Below are positions 17,269-26,282 of a DNA stretch of 64,000 nucleotides, piece by piece (the stretch's first letter is position 1; each line of letters starts with the position of its first letter). The notes under the pieces were generated by a model. That model saw only the letters and a program-made list of their open reading frames with translations. It was not told the DNA's origin and searched no databases. Origin of the DNA: Engelhardtia mirabilis (GTDB taxonomy: Bacteria > Planctomycetota > UBA1135 > GCA-002686595); assembly GCF_007748095.1 (NCBI RefSeq), contig NZ_CP036287.1:4898001-4962000 (forward strand), in the 5' to 3' direction. The translations under genes and the position numbers were made by a program.

Positions 17269-19947
17269 ATGTCGCCGCCCCCGGTCGGCGGGCAGGGGCA
17301 ACCGGACGCGGGCGCCGACGCGGACCTCGCGACCGCGTTGGGCTGGGCCGGAGAGCTCGACGACGCCGAGCGTGGGCCGGCGGTTCTCGAAGCCCTCGCG
17401 CATTGGCTCACGGCCCGTTGCGCCGAGTTCGACGCGGCTGCGGCCCTGGACAGCGACCTGGCGAGTTCCGCCGGCACCTGGTTGGTGCTGTCCCGCGCGG
17501 TGGCCGAGCGCGTCGCTGACGGGCGGTCGCTCGAGGTCCTGACTCGCGCTCGCAGGATCGCCGACCGACTCGGGCACCCCGACCGGGCCGCCGCGGTCTA
17601 CTACGACCTGGCCCAGGGCCTGGTCCTGGCCGGCAGGCTGGACGAAGCCTTGGAAGTGGTCGAGTCCGGTCTCGCGCAGCACGACAGTTGGATCTACCGA
17701 CCGTTGCTGCAACTGGTGGAGGTCCAGGTCGCGCGGCTGCAAGGGCGCTGGGAGGACGGCATCGCCGCGACCGATCGGCTGATCTCGGGCGACTCCCTCT
17801 ACGACGAGCGCACGCTTCAGAACGACAGCGCCACGGCACAACAGCGCGAGATCGGTGTGCTCCATCGCCGCGTGCGGGGCATGGCCCTGGGTCAGCGCGC
17901 CCGCCTCGAGCTCGAGTTGGGGCGCGTGGACCGCGCGGCAGCGATCGCCTGGGAGCAGCTCTCCCTGGCCCGGTCCGCGCAGGACCCTCAACTGGAGCTC
18001 GACGCGCAGGTCGCCCTCGCCTCCTGCGACTTCCTCGGCCAGGACTACCAGGCGACCCTGCGCGCGGTGGACGAGATCGTCGCCAGCGGGCTGGCGCAGG
18101 AGGGACACGCCGAGGTTCGTTGGCTGCGCGGCATGGCCCTGGGCAGCATCGAGCTGCAGCAAGCGGACGCGGAGCCCAGAGGCGCCGTCTTGCTCGAGCA
18201 GGCCCTGGCCAGTGGCCAACTCGACCAGGTCGCCGAGCTCGACGCCGAGTGGATGTTGGCGGAGATCGCCCTGGGCGCCGGGGACGCGGCCACGGCACGA
18301 CGCTGGCTCGATCTCGCGCGAACACGCCTGGCCGGTTGGGGCCAAGACCGCTCCCGGCTGGGCACGCGCGAGCTGCGCCTGTTGGCCGACGAAGCCGAGT
18401 TGAGCTGTCGCGAGGGGGCCGACGAGGCGCGTCTGCGAGAGATCGCGGCGGAGCTCGAGGTCGGGCTCGAGACCCTGCTCGATTCCTGGTCCCGGGTCGG
18501 CGTCGACGCGGGCGGCGTGGGCTTCCTCGAGACGGAGGATCGCCGGGCGCTACTCGGCGAACTGGTCCGCGTGCACGCGCGCCTGGACGGCGAGCGGGGC
18601 CTCGCGACCGCCTTCGAGCAGGTCCTGCGAGCCCAGGCCATGGGCTCCCTCGCACGGCGCGGCGAAACCGCAGCCGGCGACCTGGGGCAGGTGCGGGCGG
18701 ACCTCCTGGGCCCCGGCGAGGGACTCCTCGTCTACGTGGTGACCGAGCCGACGGTGCACCTGTTGGCCATTGACGCCGAGCGCATCGAGCACTTCGAGTT
18801 GATCGGCGGCGGGCGGCTGAACCCGCGCTGCCTCGCGCTGGGCGCCGACCTGCAGCGTCGACTGCCCCCCGGGGCATCGCCCATGGCCCAGGGCGAGCGG
18901 CTGCAAGGGCTGACCGAGGCCAGCCGATCCTTGGGTGCCGACCTCCTGCCCCAGGCGGCCTGGGAGCTGGTGCGCGAGTGGAAGGCTGCGACCGTCGTCG
19001 GCGCCGAAGTTCTCCAGGGCCTCCAGGTGGAGGCCCTCGGCACCCCCGACGGCCGACTGTTGGGCGAGGCCCTGGCCGTGGTGGTCACGCCATCGCTCCC
19101 GCTCGCCCTCGAGGACGCTCGACTGCGCCGTTCCCGCTCAGCGGCCGAGGAGCCGCGGGAGGGCGCGATCGACTTCGCACTCCTGGCCTACCTGTCCCCC
19201 ACCGATGCAGTGCTCGAGCTCCATCCGGGCTTGGCGCGCGTGGAGTTGGATGCGAACCGGCTGCTTCCTCTGCTCGCCCCCTACGGCGAGGACGCCTGCG
19301 CGCTGCTGCTCGATCCGCCACCGACCCTGGACGACCTGACCCGCGCCCTCGATCGCGCCGCAGTGGTCCAGGTCCTGGCCCATGGCGTGCAAGACCCCTT
19401 TCGCGAGCGGGGTTCAGGGCTGGTTCTGTTCGGCGAGGGCGATGAACTCGGCCTGGTCTGGTCCGAGGACCTTCAGCAGCTGCCGAAGCAACCGCGGGGC
19501 CTGGTCCTGTTGACCTCCTGCGGAACGTCGGTCGGTCCCCGCCGCACCGGTGACGACGAGCCGGCAAACCTGGCGGGGGCCCTGTTGGCGCGGGGGGCCA
19601 GCGGCGTTCTGACCACCGGTTCCAAGCTCGAGTACAGCCTGGCCCAGGACCTCGCGCTCGAAGTGCACCGTCACCTGGCGCAGGGCACATCGGCCGCCGA
19701 GGCCCTGCGCGCCGCGCGCGCGACTCTCGGCGCCGGCGATCGACTGCGGGCATTCGAGCTGGCCCAGGTGCAACTGCTGGGCTCGCCGCGCAGTCCTCTG
19801 GAGGGACGACCGTCGCGCTCCCCTGACCCTTCGTGGTGGCTACTGGTCGTCACGCCCGCCGCATTGCTCGCGGCCGCCGTTGCGCTCGCCCTGCGGCGCC
19901 GAACGCTCGGCGCGCGCACCGGTGCCGACACCGGTGCGCGCGCCTGA
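17197..19947 (+). CDS. TPR-CHAT caspase-like protease (cassette A)
   Basis: CHAT is a caspase-like cysteine-protease fold. Counting from the GTG at 17197, the 916-residue product has a helical repeat region (about 30-480, TPR-like), then a CHAT domain in which a His (about 729, in V-L-A-H-G) and a Cys (about 775, in L-L-T-S-C-G-T-S) give the expected catalytic pair. A C-terminal membrane segment (about 880-900) followed by R-R-R favours an extracytoplasmic or membrane-tethered body. In-frame codons just upstream of 17197 encode R-R-A-G-L-A-L-V-A-L-T-L-I-A, which looks like a signal peptide, yet has no ATG, GTG or TTG. The start is uncertain. It follows the sigma and its regulator and is probably co-transcribed. 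Substrate unknown. Confidence 0.85.
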   Translation: MSSAAHFAVSSAAHFAVSSAAPFAMSPPPVGGQGQPDAGADADLATALGWAGELDDAERGPAVLEALAHWLTARCAEFDAAAALDSDLASSAGTWLVLSRAVAERVADGRSLEVLTRARRIADRLGHPDRAAAVYYDLAQGLVLAGRLDEALEVVESGLAQHDSWIYRPLLQLVEVQVARLQGRWEDGIAATDRLISGDSLYDERTLQNDSATAQQREIGVLHRRVRGMALGQRARLELELGRVDRAAAIAWEQLSLARSAQDPQLELDAQVALASCDFLGQDYQATLRAVDEIVASGLAQEGHAEVRWLRGMALGSIELQQADAEPRGAVLLEQALASGQLDQVAELDAEWMLAEIALGAGDAATARRWLDLARTRLAGWGQDRSRLGTRELRLLADEAELSCREGADEARLREIAAELEVGLETLLDSWSRVGVDAGGVGFLETEDRRALLGELVRVHARLDGERGLATAFEQVLRAQAMGSLARRGETAAGDLGQVRADLLGPGEGLLVYVVTEPTVHLLAIDAERIEHFELIGGGRLNPRCLALGADLQRRLPPGASPMAQGERLQGLTEASRSLGADLLPQAAWELVREWKAATVVGAEVLQGLQVEALGTPDGRLLGEALAVVVTPSLPLALEDARLRRSRSAAEEPREGAIDFALLAYLSPTDAVLELHPGLARVELDANRLLPLLAPYGEDACALLLDPPPTLDDLTRALDRAAVVQVLAHGVQDPFRERGSGLVLFGEGDELGLVWSEDLQQLPKQPRGLVLLTSCGTSVGPRRTGDDEPANLAGALLARGASGVLTTGSKLEYSLAQDLALEVHRHLAQGTSAAEALRAARATLGAGDRLRAFELAQVQLLGSPRSPLEGRPSRSPDPSWWLLVVTPAALLAAAVALALRRRTLGARTGADTGARA
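19909..19944 (+). terminator. Perfect 16-bp hairpin over the end of the CHAT gene
   Basis: The arms 19909-19924 and 19929-19944 are perfect complements around the loop CCGA. The hairpin ends one base before the TGA stop and therefore encodes the last protein residues as well. It probably ends the cassette A transcript. It also protects against read-through from the convergent gene at 20004. Confidence 0.5.
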
Positions 19948-20003
19948 AGCCGTCGGGGTCGCGAGCGAGGACCGCAGCCGGGGCTGCGGGCGCCGGCCAG
20001 GAC

Positions 20004-21887
20004 TCAGAGCTGCGAGGGCTCGTCCCAGAAGAACACCACGCCCGGGACCGGCGAGGTCTCGAGCACCGCCGGCATGGGCACGTCCGCGAAGTTGCCGACG
20101 CGACCCAGGTCGACGCTCAGCCCGAGCACGATCCCCGCTCCGTACGTCCCGGGCATCTGGAGCGGCAGGACCGACCGCTCACGCAGGAAGTAGGGGTCGC
20201 TCTGGAGTTGGAGCTGGTAGGTCTGGTCCTCCAGGTCGGCGAGGTCGGGATCCAGGGTCATGGCCGAGACGAACCAGCGACCGGGGTTCGAGATCGTCGG
20301 CTGGGACCCGCCACTCGACTGGACCAGGCGCATGGTCAGGAAGATGTTCCGACCGTCGGGCCAGGGGTCGAGGGCCGGCTGCCCCCAGTCGAGGTTGACG
20401 CCGATGTGCCGCCAGTCCTCGGTGGTCTGCGAGCCCGTCAAGGTCGGGAAGGGATACAGCTTGTTGGACAGGCCCACCGCCGACACCTGCTGCCCCGGGT
20501 TCTGCTCCCAGACCTGGATCTGAAGGTGGGTGAAGCTGGCGATCGGGATCCCGCTCGGGATGTCGAAGTAGACCCGGTAGGGCGCCTCGAAGCCGTTGGA
20601 AGTCAGCTCGTGCTCTGCCAGGCCGACGAACTCGACCGTCGAGCTGTCCCCGAAGAAGCTCCCACCGGTGAGGAAGAAGATCGGTGCGCTGACCACAACA
20701 ATCGAGTTCAACGCGGTGAAGGGACACAGCACGTCGGCCTCGCCCGACTGGTCGATGTCGGTGAAGACACCATTGGGCTGGGCACCGATGACCGAGGCAC
20801 CCGGGTTGGTCGTGTAGGCGTGCACGCGGTAGTCCTCGGGGCCCGTCGCGAAGGCAGGCTCGAGCACGCCACTGTTGCCCAGGACGAAGCCGGCGCCGAA
20901 GGTGCGCTGGGTGACCAACAGGTCCATGTCTCCGTCACCGTCGCTGTCGGCGGCCGAGAAGCCGACCACGTCGACATCGGTGTCGGTGCCGTTGGCGTCC
21001 ACGCGGAAGGTCATCCGCAGGGGCGTCGGCGCGGAGTTCGCGGGCGCGAGCAGCAGCAGCTCGTGGAAGCTGTCCGTGGCGTCGCGGCGGCCCCAGGCGA
21101 GGCGGTCGCCGGGCTGGATCGTCGTGCCGCGCACGGTCGCAATGGTGCCACCCGGCCCGGGGACCGCCCACTGGCCCAGGGACACCCCGGCGACCGTGGT
21201 GATCCTCAAGAACGACGTGCCGAGCGTGGCCACGTCGTCGATTCCGTCGCCGTCGTAGTCCAGGACGGCGATCTGCTGCACCGAGTCCGCGAACTGGAGC
21301 CAGAAGTACGGGCTCATGGTCCCGCCCGCACCGATGCCCCAACCGCGCACGATCGTGTCGTCGACCGGCGAGATCGTCAGCATGTCCGCTCGCGGATCAC
21401 CGTCCAGGTTGGCCCGGATCATCTGGGTCACGCCGATCCACTCGGCACCCGTGTTGACGATCGCGTGCGGGACGTAGTCGCCCGTGCTCGTGTCGTAGAC
21501 GAAGCGCTGCAAGCCCCCGGGCACCGAGGCCACGATCGAACCCGCGTAGACGGGCGAGGCCGAGGGCAGGATCGTCGCCGCCGTAACGCCGCTGGCGATC
21601 TTCTCGACGTAGCCATAGCGACCGACGCCGATCACGACGTGCAGACCGTCACCGGCCAGCAGCAGGCCGTCGGGATCGTCGTCGTCGGTGAGCTTGCCCA
21701 CCTCGAAGGTACGCAGGGGAGCGGCGACCGCCCCCGGACCCGAGGTCGGTAGCTCGATGTCATCCGCCGGATCCGCGGGGAGTTGCAGCCCCACTGGGTA
21801 GAAGGGCGGAGATTGGGCGGCAGCCGTCAGGGCGAGGCATGGCGCGAGAAAACTCGACGCGACGAAGTACTGGAGCAGGGTCTTCAA
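20004..21887 (-). CDS. Secreted FG-GAP/VCBS-like repeat protein
   Basis: The product (627 residues) starts at a TTG with GGAGAT about nine bases upstream. A signal peptide (L-L-Q-Y-F-V-A-S-S-F through A-A-A-Q) is followed by repeats of the type D-x-D-x-D-G-x-x-D (for example D-S-D-G-D-G-D-M-D, D-Y-D-G-D-G-I-D-D), typical of FG-GAP/VCBS calcium-binding blades that build beta-propellers. The last 200 residues are a distinct beta-rich domain with W-x-x-I-G-V and D-P-D-x-A-D-L segments. It is likely an exported or surface protein. A TTG start was preferred because upstream ATG-containing codons do not resemble a signal peptide. Function unknown. Confidence 0.8.
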   Translation of the reverse strand: MKTLLQYFVASSFLAPCLALTAAAQSPPFYPVGLQLPADPADDIELPTSGPGAVAAPLRTFEVGKLTDDDDPDGLLLAGDGLHVVIGVGRYGYVEKIASGVTAATILPSASPVYAGSIVASVPGGLQRFVYDTSTGDYVPHAIVNTGAEWIGVTQMIRANLDGDPRADMLTISPVDDTIVRGWGIGAGGTMSPYFWLQFADSVQQIAVLDYDGDGIDDVATLGTSFLRITTVAGVSLGQWAVPGPGGTIATVRGTTIQPGDRLAWGRRDATDSFHELLLLAPANSAPTPLRMTFRVDANGTDTDVDVVGFSAADSDGDGDMDLLVTQRTFGAGFVLGNSGVLEPAFATGPEDYRVHAYTTNPGASVIGAQPNGVFTDIDQSGEADVLCPFTALNSIVVVSAPIFFLTGGSFFGDSSTVEFVGLAEHELTSNGFEAPYRVYFDIPSGIPIASFTHLQIQVWEQNPGQQVSAVGLSNKLYPFPTLTGSQTTEDWRHIGVNLDWGQPALDPWPDGRNIFLTMRLVQSSGGSQPTISNPGRWFVSAMTLDPDLADLEDQTYQLQLQSDPYFLRERSVLPLQMPGTYGAGIVLGLSVDLGRVGNFADVPMPAVLETSPVPGVVFFWDEPSQL

Positions 21888-22646
21888 GGGTGGGATCTCC
21901 GGTCGGGGATCGAGCGCACCTGGGGAGCAGGGCAACGATCCGATCGTACGCGACCTTCACCCCTGCTGGGCTGAGGTCGGATCCGGGGCTCGTCCAGTCC
22001 TGGCCCCTCGGTTCTCGCATTACCCACAAATTCGCATTTGCCCCTGCCGGCTCCGCTGGCGGGGCTTCGTGGGTCGCCGAACGAGAGACGGGCCCGACCG
22101 AGATCCCTTTGGCCGGGCCCGCGCAGAGGGCCACCGCGAACCGGCTCGCTGTACCTCCCTCCACTTTCGATGCTGACGTGGCGCCCGGCCCGAGGGCCCA
22201 GCGGAGATCGACCTACCTGGGAGTGCGGCGCGCGCCGGTCGTGAACGAGGAGGGCAGCCCGACTCGATGCATCGGCCCCCCGAGGGATCCGAGGAGCCCG
22301 AGCGGGCTGCCAGTGAGGCTTCCTCCGACGTCGCGAACGCCGGGGAAACCGCAGACAAGGTGGGCAATGGCTCCGGAGCCTCGGGTCGAGCAAGTAGGGG
22401 CATGCGGGGAGTGGCGACTGGTAAGCAAGCCGCCGGCCCAGGCGACGCGCTCCCCGTGAAGCAACTGGGGATCGTCGGCACCCGCACCGATGGTTCTCCC
22501 GTTTCGAGAAAGTTCGCGCGGCGCGCGTGAAGACGCCGTAACCGGCGTGGGGCCGCGGAGCGGATCGGCCGCGCCCTCAAGCTCGCGGGGGCGCGAAGCC
22601 GATCCTTCGTTCGAGCCCGGAGACTTGCTCAGGAGGACGGAACACC
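21888..22646. other. Long non-coding or unresolved stretch
   Basis: 759 bases with no gene that I can support. The short frame at 22267-22530 (plus, 87 codons) has biased, low-complexity composition and no ribosome binding site, so I leave it out. The stretch includes a locally AT-richer part near 22020-22050. It separates a secreted protein from a small lipoprotein-like gene. Confidence 0.4.
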
Positions 22647-22913
22647 ATGCCCCAGACCACAGTGGACGCACGCCGCCGCCGCATTGGCGCCGTGCTGGGA
22701 TGGGCCGCCCTCGCCGGGGCCAGTGCCTCCTGCGTCGCGTCGGGCCGTCACTTGGCCGCCCACGGGCCCGGAGCGGTGACCCTGGCGGCGATCGAGCGCA
22801 TGGAGTCCTACGACGCCCCCGCTGGCACCGCCGGCGGCGACGTCGATGGCCTCTCGGCCACTTCGCGCTGGATGATCGGCTTCTGCACCGCGGCGTCCGG
22901 CACCACCGACTGA
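22647..22913 (+). CDS. Small putative lipoprotein or exported protein
   Basis: 88 residues with a twin-Arg basic start (R-R-R-R), a hydrophobic stretch (about 13-27) ending in A-S-A-S-C, compatible with either a lipobox-like cleavage or a membrane anchor. The rest is polar and has no recognised motif. An AGGAGG sequence lies 11-6 bases before the ATG, one of the best ribosome binding sites in the window, which is why I accept so short a gene. It is convergent with the SDR gene. Function unknown. Confidence 0.6.
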   Translation: MPQTTVDARRRRIGAVLGWAALAGASASCVASGRHLAAHGPGAVTLAAIERMESYDAPAGTAGGDVDGLSATSRWMIGFCTAASGTTD

Positions 22914-22926
22914 GCGCAACGCGCGC

Positions 22927-23769
22927 CTATCGACCGCGTGCCGAGCGCCTCACGGCGTCGACGTCGATCTCGGAGCGGTCCCACAGGACGCGCCCCTCCA
23001 TGCCCCCGGCGACGGTGATCGTCTGCCCGGTCACATGGGCCGAGGCCGAGGGCGAGCACAGGCACGCACAGACCCGCGCCACGTCGTCCGCGCGCCCCAG
23101 GCGTCGCAGGGCCATGGTCGTGAGGGTCCGCCCCACCGCGCCATCGTCCTCGAGCGCGGCCCGCGCCATCTCCGTCACCGTCCAGCCGGGCTCGACCAGG
23201 TTGATTCGGGCCAGGGGATCGATCCTGGGCAGCTCGTTCTTGAGCGATTGGACCAGCCCCACCAGGCCGGCCTTGGCCAGGGCGTAGTCGGCGTGCCCGC
23301 GCTCGCCGAAGCGGCCGGCGGTGGAGCCGATGCAGACCATCGCCGCCCCGCGACCCGCGACGGGCCCGAGGCGCTCCAGGGTCTGCATGAAAGCCCTGGC
23401 CGTGTGCACCGCGCCGAGCAGGTTGATCGCGATGGTCTGCGCCAGGCGCGCCCCGTCGATCCGGTGCAGCGGGAGGTCCTCGATCGGCCAGACCCCCGCA
23501 TTGGCGATCGCCGCGTCCACGCGTCCGAAGCGCGCCGCGCCGGCCTCGAAGGCCGCGTCGACCTGCTCCGCCTCGCGCACGTCGGCGGCCACGCACAGGG
23601 CGCGCTCGCCGAATTCCTCCGCGGCCCAGGTGGTCAGCTCCGCGATGCGGTCGTGGCCCGTAAGGACCAGGCGCACGCCCTCGGCGGCGAAGGTCCGCGC
23701 CAGGGCACGCCCGATACCGCCCGATGCGCCGGTGATCAGCACCGTCGACTCCGCCAGTCCGAGATCCAT
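22927..23769 (-). CDS. Short-chain dehydrogenase/reductase (SDR)
   Basis: SDR enzymes use NAD(P) to oxidise or reduce alcohols and ketones. The 280-residue product has the classical signatures in order: T-G-A-S-G-G-I-G for coenzyme binding (about residue 13), A-N-A-G-V-W, C-I-G-S-T-A-G carrying the catalytic Ser, and Y-A-L-A-K carrying the catalytic Tyr and Lys. The substrate cannot be read from sequence. The start ATG at 23769 puts the nucleotide-binding motif close to the N-terminus. Upstream codons contain a 13-bp repeat (about 23773-23813) and are probably not coding. Confidence 0.9.
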   Translation of the reverse strand: MDLGLAESTVLITGASGGIGRALARTFAAEGVRLVLTGHDRIAELTTWAAEEFGERALCVAADVREAEQVDAAFEAGAARFGRVDAAIANAGVWPIEDLPLHRIDGARLAQTIAINLLGAVHTARAFMQTLERLGPVAGRGAAMVCIGSTAGRFGERGHADYALAKAGLVGLVQSLKNELPRIDPLARINLVEPGWTVTEMARAALEDDGAVGRTLTTMALRRLGRADDVARVCACLCSPSASAHVTGQTITVAGGMEGRVLWDRSEIDVDAVRRSARGR

Positions 23770-23959
23770 TGCGCGGAGCATAGCCGCGTGGAGCACCGCC
23801 GCGTGGAGCACCGCCGCCCGTCCCCGACGCGGGGACCGCCGCCGGAGCACCCCTGAGCTAGTCCGCTCCGGGAGGCCCTGCTAGCCTGTGTGGCCCCAGG
23901 CCGCCCCCCACGTAACGGCCCGGATCCGCCGCCATCGAACGATCGACCCCACTGCGACC

Positions 23960-24511
23960 ATGCGCTCCAAGTTCACCGCCGCCCTCGCCGGCGCAGCCCT
24001 CACCACCCTCGCCGCCTGCGCCAGCAACTCCGCGCACGAGTCCCAGCAAGAGGGCTCGTCGACGCCCGTCGAAGTGGTCGAGTCCGGCCAGGACCTCGGC
24101 CTGATCACCGCGGCCCCGGTAGCCGGATGGGACGTGTACGGCGGTGACGTCGACGAGACCACCCCGATCGCCGCGGCCGACCTCTTGGCGCGCGCGGAGG
24201 CCTTCGACGGCCAAACGGTCGTGGTCGAGGGCACCGTCGACGCCGCCTGCACCAAGAAGGGTTGCTGGATGATCGTCAAGGGCGGCGACGAGGAGATGCG
24301 CGTGCGCTTCCAGGACTACGCCTTCTTCGTTCCGATCGAGTCCGCCGGGCGCACCGCGCGCATGGAAGGCGTGTTCTCGATCGTCGAGACCCCCGAAGCG
24401 GACGTGAAGCACCTGCTCGAGGACGCCGGCAAGCACGAAGAGGCCATGGCCCACGTCGGATCGGTGCGCGAGTTCCAGTTGATGGCGACCGGCGTGCGCA
24501 TGCGCGAGTAG
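23960..24511 (+). CDS. Lipoprotein with DUF4920-like domain
   Basis: 183 residues with a lipoprotein signal ending in L-A-A-C (about residue 20). The core motif V-E-G-T-V-D-A-A-C-T-K-K-G-C-W-M at about 90-105 closely matches the two-Cys, K-K-G-C-W-M pattern of DUF4920 proteins, a small beta-barrel family of unknown biochemical role. The two Cys could bind a metal or form a disulfide. The protein would sit at the membrane or cell wall, facing outside. The first ATG is used. Family assignment rests on this one motif. Confidence 0.75.
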   Translation: MRSKFTAALAGAALTTLAACASNSAHESQQEGSSTPVEVVESGQDLGLITAAPVAGWDVYGGDVDETTPIAAADLLARAEAFDGQTVVVEGTVDAACTKKGCWMIVKGGDEEMRVRFQDYAFFVPIESAGRTARMEGVFSIVETPEADVKHLLEDAGKHEEAMAHVGSVREFQLMATGVRMRE

Positions 24512-24674
24512 GTCCGTCGCGCGAAGCGCGAGGCCACGGTCTCACGCGAGGCGCGAGCCCCGTCGTCCGCGCCAGCTCAGCCAGCGCGCTCCGAACGCGA
24601 TCGGCGCCGGGCCCCACGGGGTCCGGCGCCGATTGCGTTCGGCGGGCGGCGCCAGCGGTGGGTCGACGCGACTG

Positions 24675-24717
24675 GCGGAGCACGGTCGCTCGCGGAGTAC
24701 GGTCGCTCGCGGAGTAC
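24675..24717. repeat. 17-bp tandem repeat
   Basis: GCGGAGTACGGTCGCTC occurs as two units (24675-24691 with one difference, 24692-24708) plus a partial third (24709-24717). It lies in the gap between two convergent genes. Confidence 0.8.
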
Positions 24718-24753
24718 GCAACGGCGCGAGACCCGGCGACGCCCAGTGCCGGC

Positions 24754-25203
24754 CTACTCGGAGGTCGGCGCGCCCGCGGCGAGCCAGTCCTCGACCCGCT
24801 CGCGGATCTCGTCGCGCGCCCCGCGGAAGGCCCGCAACACCACCGCTTCGTCGCCGCGTACGGTGTAGGGATCGGGTACCGGCCAGCGCAGGACCCGGGT
24901 GCGGCCCGGCAGGGGCGGGCAGGCACTCAGGGCCTGGCGCGAGAGGGCGATCAACACGTCCGGCGGGCGCTCGAGCTCGCGGTGCACGTAGGTCGACTTG
25001 AGCCCACTGATGTCGACCCCCGCCTCCCCCATCACCTGGATCGCCCGCGGGTGCACGCCGATGGGCCGCAGCCCCCCTGAAGTCACCTCGAAACGGTCGC
25101 CGGCCAGGTGTCTCAGCCAGCCCTCACCCATGGGGCTCCGGCAGGCGTTTCCGATGCAAAGGAAGAGCACCCGCGGAAGGGCGCTTCGCGATTCGCTGTC
25201 CAC
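24754..25203 (-). CDS. Low-molecular-weight protein tyrosine phosphatase / arsenate reductase-like
   Basis: The 149-residue product has the P-loop signature C-x5-R as C-I-G-N-A-C-R-S-P (nucleophilic Cys 16, Arg 22) and a downstream D-P (Asp 111 in P-V-P-D-P-Y) that serves as general acid. Members either dephosphorylate tyrosine residues or reduce arsenate; the second group needs extra cysteines. A Cys is at 21 inside the loop and another near 95, so thioredoxin-coupled arsenate reductase cannot be excluded. No arsenic genes are nearby, so the phosphatase reading is as likely. Start GTG at 25203. Divergent from a glycosyltransferase with 17 bases between. Confidence 0.85.
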   Translation of the reverse strand: MDSESRSALPRVLFLCIGNACRSPMGEGWLRHLAGDRFEVTSGGLRPIGVHPRAIQVMGEAGVDISGLKSTYVHRELERPPDVLIALSRQALSACPPLPGRTRVLRWPVPDPYTVRGDEAVVLRAFRGARDEIRERVEDWLAAGAPTSE

Positions 25204-25220
25204 CCGGGCAGGATAGCGCC

Positions 25221-26282
25221 GTGACCCCGCCCCGGTCTCCCACCGCGACGCGCATCGGCGTCGATCTGTGCGTGCTGCGCGCGCCCTACCCGCTGAGCCT
25301 GCAGCGCTGCGTGCGCTCGGGCCTCGAAGCCCTGCGCGGTCGCGACGACGTGGAGACCGTGCGCCTGGGCCCGATGGGCGGCAGTCGCGGCCACTGGCGC
25401 CTGCGCGGCCTGGGGCGGGCGGCGCGTCGCTCGGAAGTCGACGGCGTGCACGCCTTCGTGTCGGGCTTCTCGCCCACGGCGCCCGGCCCACGGATCCAGA
25501 CCGTGCACGAGCTGCCCTGGCACCACGGGGAGAGCGAGAACGCGGATCTGCGCCACCGTCTGTGGATCCGGCTGGGCGGCCGCTTCGCGCGGGCCATCGT
25601 CTGCCCGTCAGAGCACGTGGCCCGCGACCTGCGCGCCGAGCTGGGCTCGGCGGGCGAGCGCGTGCGTGTGATCCCCTGGGGCGTCGATCGGCGCTTCGGC
25701 GAGGCCGCGGGCGAGGGTGGCCCGACGGTCGAGTTGGGCGGCGAGCCCTTCGATCGTGCGACGCTGCTCTTGCCACTCGGTGGTCGGACCAAGAAGCGCG
25801 CCAGCGCCGCGGTCGAGGCCCTGGCCCACTTGCCGCGCTCGGTGCGGCTGGTGGTGACGGGTCCGGACGGCCCGGGCCTCGATGCCGCGCGCGCCCGCGC
25901 CGCCGCCCTCGGCCTGGGTCAGCGACTGCACCACGTGCCCTGGATCGAGGAGTCCGACCTGCCCCTGGCCCTTGCCGCCAGTGGCGCGGTCCTGGCCCTG
26001 GCGCGCTCGGAGGGCTTCGCCCATCCGGTGCTCGAGGCCCTGGCCACAGGAACTCCGGTCGTCGCCGCGCCCGGCGGCGCCCAGGAGGAGTTGGCCGGGG
26101 GCTGCGCCGAGCTGGCCGATCCGGAGGACTCCGCCGGGCTCGCCGCCGCGATCGGACGCGCCCTGGCCTGGACCGAAGAGCAGCGCCGCGCCGCCCGCGA
26201 GCGCGCCGCCCGGTTCACCTGGGAGCGCTGGGCCGAATCGACCGCGCTGTTGTGGCGCGAGCTGACCCAGGGGTCCGCATGA
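25221..26282 (+). CDS. Glycosyltransferase, GT4-like
   Basis: A 353-residue cytoplasmic protein with two Rossmann-like halves. The C-terminal half shows R-S-E-G-F-A-H-P-V-L-E-A-L-A-T-G-T-P-V-V, the E-x7-E motif of retaining GT4 enzymes that transfer sugar from a nucleotide-sugar donor. The N-terminal half (acceptor side) contains V-H-E-L-P-W-H-H. The next gene overlaps its stop in ATGA and is also a glycosyltransferase, so the two likely act in one polysaccharide or glycoconjugate pathway. The start GTG at 25221 begins 17 bases from the divergent phosphatase-like gene. Sugar and acceptor are unknown. Confidence 0.88.
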   Translation: MTPPRSPTATRIGVDLCVLRAPYPLSLQRCVRSGLEALRGRDDVETVRLGPMGGSRGHWRLRGLGRAARRSEVDGVHAFVSGFSPTAPGPRIQTVHELPWHHGESENADLRHRLWIRLGGRFARAIVCPSEHVARDLRAELGSAGERVRVIPWGVDRRFGEAAGEGGPTVELGGEPFDRATLLLPLGGRTKKRASAAVEALAHLPRSVRLVVTGPDGPGLDAARARAAALGLGQRLHHVPWIEESDLPLALAASGAVLALARSEGFAHPVLEALATGTPVVAAPGGAQEELAGGCAELADPEDSAGLAAAIGRALAWTEEQRRAARERAARFTWERWAESTALLWRELTQGSA

